Under the pieces are notes generated by a model. That model did not search any database and was not told the DNA's origin. It saw only the letters and a program-made list of their open reading frames with translations. A stretch of DNA of 64,000 nucleotides. Source: Beaufortia kweichowensis. Its lineage: Eukaryota > Chordata > Actinopteri > Cypriniformes > Gastromyzontidae. Of the stretch, positions 54,123-64,000 are shown one piece after another. The stretch is taken from positions 13,302,992 to 13,366,991 of the forward strand of contig CM032804.1 in assembly GCA_019155185.1 (NCBI GenBank), given 5' to 3'. The translations under genes were made by a program, and so were the position numbers. Every line of letters starts with the position of its first letter. Within the stretch, counting starts at the first letter, position 1.

Positions 54123-57100
54123 ACTACTGAAGACAAACTACAACTACTAAAGACTTCTTAATATTTACCTTTAAGATTCTTTTATTATTTACCATTAAGA
54201 TCTTTTCTAGATTTAAAAATGTATGATGTAGAAGATGTTTTTTGAGATGTTTTTTTTCTCTAAATCTCCATGTAAGGTGAGTATTCCTACATTAAACCAC
54301 TAAACAAAAATGAGGAATTGTTTGTCACGAATATGCGTTTAATAAAAATACATTGATGGTCTCCTAATCCTCCTGCCACTGGCAGATGTGGAAAAACATG
54401 AATTTTGGACTGTGATCACTATTCTATCACAATGTGAAATATCTTGGCACAAAGAGATAAACATATTAATATTTATATTGGGACTAAGTTTCAAGGACGC
54501 TTTAAGGACGCTTTATGTGCAATGTTTTTTTCACAATGTTCAGTTTGGATGTCACTTTCAAGATTTACCATACTGTGCGTAGTGAAACTAATACAAGAAG
54601 TGTCAGGAGAATATTTATGCACGGCTCAGTGTTTCAACTGATATTTGTTATACTGGCATCTCTCCACGTTCATGACAGGCTGGTGGTGGTCCAGCACATG
54701 AGTCAAGCTGTAGATTACACTGATGGAAGACTGAAATGCAAAACTGTGATATATTAGGTACATTATCACAATATGTGGGCTTGTTATGTAAACCTATTTC
54801 AGTCATATTAGTCACTCAATTAGGAGGGCGGCAAGAATTTATTTTTATATAATGTTATGATGTTCCTCGCCTGTCTTTGCATGTGGACATGCAATAGACG
54901 TAGTGGAAGTACTGTAGAATTATTTACAGTATCACAAGTGTATGAAATATTTAAAGCACAGACATTTAAAATACATGAAAGCATTTAAAAAAAAGAAAAG
55001 AATGACACACATATCGTATAATAGTAGTCTGTGGCCTTCCATAATGTTTTCTGCGTGATGAGACCGATGTCAGGCATGCTCACAGATTTTCTGTGTCGTA
55101 ACAGAAAGCGTTTCTGTGTTTTACAAGGGACATTAAAATCCCAGCGTGTTGTTTCTAATGTTGTGTGCTGTTTAGTGGACTGATCATGAGTGTGTCTCAC
55201 AGAGAAGGTTTGCGTGCTGCTGTTGTACATGCACCTCTTCCGGCTCTTTACCATTGCAGCGTTTCTCATCACGCTGCGCTCTGCACCATTTATTTCAGGA
55301 AAAATGTATGTATTGAGCAAATCATTTTAAAGTGTGGCAAACAAATCTTTGGACATATAATGATAAATAACTGCTGGGAGGCTGAAGCTGAATTCTGATT
55401 CACAGGGTCTCTATGAGATGTTCACTGCTACCTACACACTCAGCAGGGGACATCTAGAGAATCTTACTGGACTATATTTCAAATGAACACAAGACAGCCT
55501 GTGAGACACACTGATTTTGTTTATAAATGAAATGGTTTTTAGGATAATCAAAGATTTCTTGGGGTAATTTGAGCTTAAGAAATAGACTTTACAGTTGCTA
55601 TCAGGTTTAATTGTTGGTGTTTTAATGCGACCTTAGTGAGCTGGTGCTCCTTACCCCATTTCTGTGAGGCATTGAACTAAGAATTTTTGCTCTGTAGCAT
55701 TTAGATTGTTACGTATGACGGCCTGGACACTGGGTGCTAGGTGAACAAGTTAAAGAGTAAATGAGTGAGAATGACAGTATGTGCAGTTAACACGAGAGCC
55801 ACTAGAGGGCCACAGGGGACCATCTGCAATCAATGCAAAGGTGTGGATGAGGATATGAAGGAAGTGAAAAAGTGAGTGAAACTAAAGCTGGTGGCTGCCA
55901 TATGTACAGTATGAAATACTACTGTGTAAGTCAGTATTATTAATCAAACTTTACTTTATTTTTTTACTTTACTTCTTTTCCATGAAGTTTAAAAACAAGC
56001 AAATGGTACTAAAATGAAGATAACTCATAAAAATAGACCCACAAGTAGATTACTGTATAACAATATTACAAAGTTGGTATTTTAAACAAAATCGAAATAC
56101 AAATCATTTATAATATTGTATTATAATATATTATAATGAATAATATTAGAATTATGAGATTCAAGGAAATCTTTTGTTGTCTAAAATAATCTCAGTATGC
56201 CCGGTGTTTTAATCCACAAGATATTATCTTACAAAAAAAACATCAATTATGTAGTTTAATCATATCATTTTGTCTATAAATCCTAAGTGAGGATGTTAAG
56301 AACTGTAAATAATGGTAGCTTGGATTAAACAGTGTTTTCAAATTATCATGTAAGGTGTTGTTGTACAGTATAAAAAAACATTTTTAGCGAGATTATATGT
56401 ATGCGAATGTAAAGTGATTATTTATTTACTTACTATTTACTTTATTATGACTTTACACAATATTGTAGCAGGACTATTGTACACGTCCCCACTACCTGAC
56501 AGTCACTGAAATATGACTGAGAGAACAGAAAACTATCCAGTCAGATATGATATCTGCCTGTCAATCATCAAGCTTGGTGACATCAGATTGGCTGACATAT
56601 TTTTGAGAGTTCTGTACTGTATAAAACTGAACAAAACCTCAGTGAAAATCAATCTGTATTTCATGCTAAAGTCATATTTGCAAAATATTATAATTTCATA
56701 ATCAGAGAGGAAGTTGATTCACTGCAGTATGATAGGGAACCTCTTAGTCACATATGTTCTCTTAATCATCATTACAGAGATCTCAGGGGTCGGTGATGAG
56801 AAAGATCTGACCTTCACTGCACGCCCTTTATACAGCTTCATACCAGTGCTGACGTAGCTATTAAACATATTGCTGTGTAATCAATTAACGTCATAAAATC
56901 CCCCACTCGGCTGCATCTGGACGGATATTGTGCCACGTGTGAGTAATTGGTGAATCTTGGCATCAAAGCGCACATTGCTAGACACAGAGCCCACATGAAC
57001 AGCAGCGATAAGGAGGGTTTCGAAATCACTCCGATGAGCGGAGAGACTGTGTTTGTGCTTGACACATATGGCGACCGTGTGCGTGTTGACGTTGGAGTGT

Positions 57101-58782
57101 ATGTAAGGGCTGATAAGACGTTGTTTTTGGGAGTTCAGGCGTGGGGAGTGTCTCTGTCAGCCCATCTGATGAAGTTTCTCTGATCGGCAGCGGGGCAGAT
57201 GAGCTTGTGTTTGTCTTTGATTCACACACATATACTCAGGGAGAAGGGGGCGCCACGAGCAGCATGCTTCATTTAAAGATGCACTGCATCTTCTCTGGTC
57301 CAGCGAGAAAACACAGACACAAGCTTCTGTCACTGTCTGGGCAGTCCAATACTTTCTCTCTCTCTCTTACTCATTCTCTATGTCTCTCGCTCATTCTGGA
57401 TAGGTTCAGAGTAGCACTCCACTCTTATTTTTGCAGTGTGTGGTATGTATACTGTGTGAAGTGTACAACAGACCACACTCCAATGTGATGATAATAATAA
57501 TATTCCAATAACATGAAATAATGTGATCATTAACTCAACATTAATGAATTAAAGTGATTAAGGAAGTGGTACAGAAGATGCTTTAAATATACCATCTGGC
57601 TGCAAAAAAGCATATGACTGCCATTTGAAAGTAGCCATAACATAGATATAGACATAACACTTTTTAAAATATTTTTCCCTGCTTGCTTCCTTTTACGTCA
57701 CAGTTTCAGAATATTCTGTGGTGAAGGGATTACAACCAAAGATTTTAGACACTAACAAGATGATGCAGTGCTATTAGTATGAATGGATAAAGTGCAATGC
57801 TCAGCACAGCCACTATTAAGTATATACTTGACGGTATTCAATAAGTACTGAAGTACTATTCCATTCAGCAAATAGCCTCTTGTCTTAGACAAACTGCTTA
57901 AGACAGAAGAAATCTAAATTGTTTTTCATATTTAATTATACATACAGTTAAAAGTGGTTCAAGTGCGTGCAATAATTTTATCACGGTGTGACAGTCTGGA
58001 GCCAGAATTTCCAATACACTTTCAGAACCATTACTGTATGTGTTTACATAAACAAGCATTGAAAATAATGCTTCGGAAATTGTATCATGCAACACAAAAG
58101 GCTTGATACTGTTTTTTGTTGATAATGTCGTTAATTATGATCAATTACTCCTGGTTTACTTAATGGAAGTGCATTTTATAGTATTTTGCACAGTGTGCAT
58201 TATACTGTATACTGCACATCTCAATGGATCATCCACCATGTATTCTGTGCATACAGTACATTTACCTAATAGTCATATACAAAATAAATGTTGTCACAAT
58301 TTGATTTGTTGCAAAGTAGCAGTATAGAGACATAAATGATTATGACAACTTGTCATGAGACATGTAAGATTCAACATGATATTCAATATATTTTATTGAA
58401 TATATTTGTAGTTGTTCATATATATGTCAATATAAGATTTATATGTTGATCACCACTTAATAACACATGACTATTTCCAATTATGGGGTCATTTACAGTG
58501 CTGTTTTAATAGAATTACAAAGCATTTGGAAAGTATTTAGATTACCTTCACTTGTTTTAAGTTTTATTATGTTACAGCCCGATCCAACAATCTTTAAAAT
58601 TAAGTAATGTCTGTAAATTTCTTACAAAGGAAAAAAATATCACATTTACATAGTTATTCAGAACACTTGAAATTTACATCACGTGCATTTCAGTTTTCTA
58701 AATCGTTGCTGAGATGTTTCTACACCTTGATTGGAGTCCACTCGTGTTAAATTAGATGAATTGGACGTAATTTGGTTAGAGA
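54123..58782. other. Intergenic DNA
   Basis: No exon is recognised. A CTCF-like motif lies at 55799-55810. A complex block at 56800-57260 may be regulatory, and 55900-56460 and 57480-58640 are AT-rich. Confidence 0.6.
55799..55810 (+). promoter_or_regulatory. CTCF core motif (forward), perfect match
   Basis: ccactagagggc fits CCASYAGRKGGC at all twelve positions. It is a candidate insulator site downstream of adgrl1; occupancy is unknown. Confidence 0.45.
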
Positions 58783-58906
58783 AATGGTTAGAGTATGGCT
58801 CTAACAACGCCAAGGTCATGGGTATTGCACATATTTTATTTACAGTACTACTTAAATTTACAGTGTAATGCTTCGGATAAAAGCATCGGCCAAATGCATA
58901 AATATT
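58783..58906 (+). mobile_element. tRNA-derived SINE-like copy
   Basis: aatggttagagtatggctct resembles a tRNA A-box region, caaggtcatgggtattgc a diverged B-box, and the tail cttcggataaaagcatcggc plus caaatgcataaat is the common cyprinid SINE tail. It is diverged and not expected to be a functional tRNA. Confidence 0.65.
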
Positions 58907-60573
58907 TGTCTTACTATATGACCACATAACCAATGCAGAAATGGACAAATGCATATATGCAAAGTGTCAAAATATGTAGACCATTGTAAGAAACGGAAGC
59001 ATGTCATCAAGAAATAGTGTCATGTAATTTCATCCAAATGCTATTATTGTACTTTCCAGTCTACAAAGTCCTCTTGTGTAAAATAAAGATACTTTTGCAT
59101 CCCATAGGAGACAGTAGTTACATCTGTCGTGCAGTGGTTAAACCCCTCAGGCTCATGCTATGAGACATTCACAGACGCACATGCCTTTCACACAGGATAC
59201 AGGCGTCCGTATGCAATTTAGAGGTGTCGAAAATCTAACAATGCTTATTGTAAAGAGATGAAAGAATAAGCGATAGATAAATTCAGGTGGGATGGAGGGA
59301 ACAGGAGGTCCTTGTAAAATGCAAACGATATGATACATTTTCCATAGTTATCATGTGACTGTACTTCCTGTCCTTGAGCCGAACAGAAAGACGCAATAAA
59401 CACAACAGTGACACAGTCTGTAGTGTAAACACCCGTCACAGCAGGTTAGTAAACACATCTGCCGTGAGTAAACCTGCATCTCTCTGATGTTAGCGATGAA
59501 GAGTCACATCACTGCATCCGGATGGATCCGCTTTCTTCTTTCTGCTTCATTAATAGCAATGAAGCTACTGTAGATACTCCAGTGTACTTCTTTCATGTAG
59601 AAATCGTTCTTTAGACTCTCTTTTTACACTTTTTGTTACGTTCCGAGTCGCTCAATGTGAATAATTCCAGGAGAAAACAATGAGGATGTAAACAGAAATA
59701 CAGGGTTAATCCTGATTTCCTCTGCCATGAGCAGAGTTCTCCATCATGCAATCAAATGTTTAGGATTTTATTCTTGTGCCTGGAGAAAGACAATAATAAT
59801 ATTGTGAAAGATGGATGCTGGTGTGTATTTGTATGGACACTGCGCACCCACAGACCGCCCACAGCTCATTCACCAACCGTCTGATATATATTGCACACGT
59901 TTTTTGGAAAAGGCGTTTTTTTATTCTAGTAAGAGCTAATCTGATTGTCTTACGCAATTTCAGTGAGTAAAGTCACACAGGTATTTAGCGTAACATGTAC
60001 TGTGCTTAGTTCCTGTGAAAGTGGGCTGTGTTCGGCCAGTTTAAAACCACCAGACTTTTGCCGCAGTCATGTGAGACTACAATTATTTGCTGAAATGTTC
60101 ATATTGGTCCATGCTGGATCTTGGTGGTGGAACAGAATACCACATAAGTAGACAAGTATGTCATATCTGATCAAGTTTTTTACAGAAATTTGTGTCCTCT
60201 GTCATAGCTCTCAAGTCTTATTCACACAATGTGAGGCAAACAAATGCTCTTTTTTGCATTTTGTTGGCATAAGTTTACTTTGCAAGCACAAATGAGACTT
60301 AAAAACTAAACACAGAAAAAGATTTTCATATGTCTGTTCCTTAGTCAAGGTTGTATCAACTACTCATATGGGAGAAAGAATCATTTTATTTCTTTTTTTG
60401 GAGCTCGACATCCACAAATATTCAAGTGTAAACATTCTTGAAAAAGTCCATATAACACAAAAAGCCAGGTTTTGAAACAACATGAAGGTTAATATTTCAT
60501 TTTCATATTTTGGCTTTTTGTTTAAGGATATAGTTGATGTGACTTTGTAAAGAAACACACCTGCGCATATACC
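58907..60573. other. Intergenic DNA
   Basis: No gene or named repeat is recognised. Confidence 0.6.
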
Positions 60574-60801
60574 GACGCAATCTCGCGGAAATTCGTACAT
60601 TTACGTGTTGGCTAATTTGTACGATCTCATTCATACGTTTCAATATGTTTTGTCTTCTCCCCAGTGCTGTTAGTGTTAGGGGAGGGGCTTTACTTCTGCA
60701 TTTTTTCTAGTAATCGCACGTTTTTGTACGAGTTACATTATACGAATTCGTACGAATTAGCCAACTCGTAAAATACGTACGAATTCCCGTGAGATCAGGC
60801 T
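60574..60801. mobile_element. Palindromic 'attcgtac' element
   Basis: Left gcaatctcgcggaaattcgtac against right, reverse-complemented, gcctgatctcacgggaattc-gtac. Internal words attcgtac, gttggctaat and gtacgaattagccaac mirror each other. This is a recognisable cyprinid fold-back repeat with no coding capacity. Confidence 0.7.
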
Positions 60802-61566
60802 CCATATACACATAAACAAAATTGCGCATGACATTGCCATTTTCAGATGTTTGCTTTATTATGTTTTACATGGTATTGGTTTCATTTTCAAAACCTGTTT
60901 TCAAGTTTCAGGACTCCAAACACTGTTGTAGTGTAAAAAACGTATAAAAAGCGCGTTCCCGTTGTAAACATCATGAAAACGTGGCCAGCACACCAGCACA
61001 CCAGCATAGTAAACGACAGCATACGCTGGTCTTTACAGCAGGGTAACGTTTCACACACAGCTGTCCTCTCTTAGGAGACTGAAACATTAGTATTTTTCTT
61101 TCCTGATCAACAAACTGAATTCTATTGTGAAGTGAAATTGAAGTATAATGGCTATTATCCTGGCAGAATTAAAGACGACTCTCAGCATTTAAACACAGGG
61201 AAACACAATTCCTCTATCCTGTATGTTCTCAGGCCTGTGGTTGGAAAAGGCTTTTAGTGGGAGGGCGTTCGTCTCTCCTGGGTCCGGGTGGAACATGTGA
61301 AAGTCGATACCCACACGCGAACTTCAGCGCTAACCAGAATCGAGAGAACAACAGTCCAATAACAACAGAAGAAAGCCAATCTCAGAACAGCCAACAAAAC
61401 ACACACATGAGAGACACACTGAAATGATTGTGGCTTTATTAAAAAATGCATTAAGCTGACGAAGCAAAACTTTCTGAAGAATTTATGCTAAATAAATCCT
61501 TCCATCAGCCTCTCATTCACAGTTTAAATTTAAGAAATGCTACAAAATGTTTACAGTAATTAAAAA
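60802..61566. other. Intergenic DNA
   Basis: No gene is recognised. Confidence 0.55.
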
Positions 61567-61755
61567 AGGAGCACACTTAAATATAAAGGTGGCTGAATGA
61601 GGAAACTTTCTTTTGCACCAAAGGTTCTGTGTGGAAGAATATAGAAAGGAATTCTTTTAAGAACCTTTAAGTGAATGGTTCTTTAGAGACCCAAAAATGG
61701 TTCTTCTATGGCATCACTGTAAAGAACGGTTTGTAGCACCTTCATTTTTGTAGGT
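61567..61755 (+). repeat. 'aaggttctt' type dispersed repeat
   Basis: accaaaggttctgtgtgga, aatggttctttagagacc, ggttcttctatggcatcact and gtaaagaacggtttgtagca are words of a very common cyprinid repeat built of aggttctt/aagaacct units. Ends are approximate. Confidence 0.65.
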
Positions 61756-64000
61756 TCATGGCATGCTATGTCTTGTTGCGGGCATTAATTTAAACAGTCT
61801 GTTTCTTGGACAAAAGCATTATATGTAAGGCAGACGAACAAATACATTTCATTCGAGCTTTTATGACCATCTACTTTTTTTGGACAGAAAATAATGGCTT
61901 TGACATTCTGAATGAAAGAAAATAACACAGGGTTTAAATTCCACGAAAGTAAGTCAATAATAAAAATGTTGATTTTTGGGTAACTATTTCTTTAACAATC
62001 CCTCCCTCACCACACACAGATCCAGTTGGCAATCACATACAGCAACCTGAGAGCTCTGAGAAACTTTTATAATGTAGTATAATAAAGAATTGGATTAAAC
62101 GCCATCTCCCTCCACCCCTGTAAATGCTCACTTACTGATGTTTCTAAATCTAATACGTTCTGGACCTGCGTCCCACAAGGCCTATCAGCTTTAGGAAAGA
62201 GCAGGCGTGCGGTGCCATACAGTATTCCTGGCAGGAGATTGCCATTATGATGAAAGGAACGCTCTGATTCAACACAGTCGAGATCCCTCATATGCTTATG
62301 AGAATGACTTTGCAGCTTTCAAGCAGATGTTGATAAACTGATAAAGTGTCTGTGCTGGAAACATGAGAGAACGTAAACAGGGAGTTGTTTTTGGAGGGAC
62401 AAACACCTGATTTGCTGTTTTTGTGTGGAAACGCTTCACGTTCAAGTTGTTTACAGATGTCATTTGAGAGTATGTACGAAGAAAACAAATTTAGTTCTGC
62501 GTGTTCTTTTTGATTTAATGCTGGTGTGAAGTACAGCCAGTCCTCTCTGAACTCAAGGGAGACGTGTCTTATTTCCACAGTCATCCTCTGAGGCTTTGTA
62601 TTCTGACAGCTAATCCACAGACTAAAATCACCAACTTTAGCTGTCTGTGGACTTTCACATGCATAAAAACATAGTTCGCTCTACATACAACTCAAAAGCG
62701 ATCAAAACAGGTCGCCAGTTGCGATCTGATTGGCTGGCTGTACGTAACTTCTAAGAGAAAGTGCTCACAAATGTATTTTTATTGGCCAGCCTGAAAACAG
62801 TTCCAGAAAGTTTAATAAAGGCGTTGATACAGTACAATAAATCACTAATAGTTTCCTTTGAGGCTCTTAGTAGTACATTTCGTTTTGAGCTTTGTTTATA
62901 ATAAGTACTTTTGGATAGGCAGAAAATTCTCTCGAGTCTCATTTTCCAGACTTTTTCAGTGTTTTATGTACGGTGTTTTTTCCATGTCAGGTTTTATAGT
63001 GGTATAATCTATTTCAGATCAACCCGCTTTGTAAACATCACATGTAAAACACAATGAATTGTGATTGGTTGCATTGCATGTCAATCAACTCTCTTTTTGC
63101 TTAAGTAGGCGGATCTTATGTTCTTTGGCAGATGTCTGGCAGTGTATAAGTATGTAAATCCTCCTTTTTTTCTGCAGTTTTACCATATTTACTTTGATTT
63201 GACAGTTGAAAATGAAAGAATTGATTATTGGAATGATTTTCCTTTTCGTCCAGCAGTGACAGCTGTACCTCCCTTTCAACACCCTGTTGATTATCAGGAG
63301 TTTGCTTTTCCCCAGCTGATGTGTACTGGATCACTGTATAAACAAAGCTTTGTTTAGCAAACCGTCCTCATATCCCGCTCATAGCTGTGGTTTGGGAGAC
63401 TTTTCAGGTAATCCCTTCATCGGGAAGTGTGCAGGTGAGCACATGCTGGGAACACAATATCTGGCTGTGTCTGGGCAGGTCCGTTTTCCCCTCAGGGCCC
63501 AGTGAATGCCTGTGTGCTCCCATCACACACCTGTGGAGAACACTGCTGACATTCCACATGATCCGTCTGTCTTCTTCATTACACGTATAATTACAGGAGG
63601 TGCTGTCAGGTGGCAAGCATTGTCTCAGTGCATTTTTCTCCTAATGCCTCTTGTTTGTCACTGTGTTATCTCAGCTTCAGAAGGCTCCACTTTTAAAGCT
63701 TTAGTTTGATTGGCCAGCAGCTTCTAGAAGTCACAGTGCGCAGGTTTGGGTCTGACAATATGTATTTATTTGCATTTCTAGCTTTGGTCATAAATGTTTT
63801 ATTTGTGTGTATTGTATTAAGGATATTAAGAGAAGTGGAATAAGAACAGGAAACAGTAGTATATGTCTTGGATGTTAAAAATTTTTTCAATTAAATTTAA
63901 ATTATTTTGTATAATGCCATTTTAAAGCCACATATAATCAACGTTAAGGATTATGAGAATAAAGCTAAAATAGTAAAGTTAAAATAATCATTAATTTAAT
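61756..64000. other. Intergenic DNA to window end
   Basis: A short fold-back-element terminus lies near 61960-61995 (tgatttttgggtaactattt). No exon, RNA gene or other named repeat is seen. The last 120 bases are AT-rich. Confidence 0.6.

Noticed and set aside
58783..58830. Possible tRNA gene
   Set aside because: The A- and B-box-like words are diverged and followed by a SINE tail; no cloverleaf can be drawn.

Overview
The window is vertebrate nuclear DNA, almost certainly from a teleost fish and most likely a cyprinid (zebrafish/carp type). The evidence is intron-split coding sequence with GT-AG junctions, abundant dinucleotide repeats, and many short inverted-repeat elements of kinds I recognise from cyprinid genomes. 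It is not microbial: there are no operons, and nearly all long open frames are chance or repeat-derived.

One gene dominates. Positions 767 to about 42630 on the + strand carry the 3' 22 coding exons and the 3' UTR of adgrl1 (latrophilin-1, an adhesion GPCR). The reading frame stays open across every junction and encodes 1413 complete residues before the stop at 41546-41548. Residue numbers below count from the Cys codon at 768-770. In order they give the end of the rhamnose-binding-lectin domain (767-876), the olfactomedin domain (19777-21176), a Ser/Thr/Pro linker and HormR domain (21662-23862), the GAIN domain (24962-29598) with the GPS site HL|T, the seven-helix domain (29889-33919), and a long cytoplasmic tail ending in the PDZ ligand VTSL (34907-41548). 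The signal peptide, most of the lectin domain and the promoter lie upstream of the window. Paralogue 'a' or 'b' cannot be decided here.

Intron layout: a very large 18.9 kb intron separates the lectin and olfactomedin exons. It holds a 192-bp (TC)n tract, several terminal-inverted-repeat elements and GC-richer blocks that look like conserved regulatory DNA. The remaining introns are 90 bp to 3.1 kb. Several 3' splice sites are preceded by UG- or UC-repeats.

Downstream, from 42631 to 64000, I recognise no coding exon, tRNA or other RNA gene. I see dispersed repeats (fold-back elements, a tRNA-derived SINE-like copy, a TIR-like pair), CTCF-like motifs, and unique sequence that may be regulatory.

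I found no new multi-gene system. The better leads are shared homeodomain/NKX2-like motif clusters in two introns, paired Pumilio-like sites at the 3' UTR end, a three-copy inverted-repeat element whose ends I could define, and repeat-based splice acceptors.
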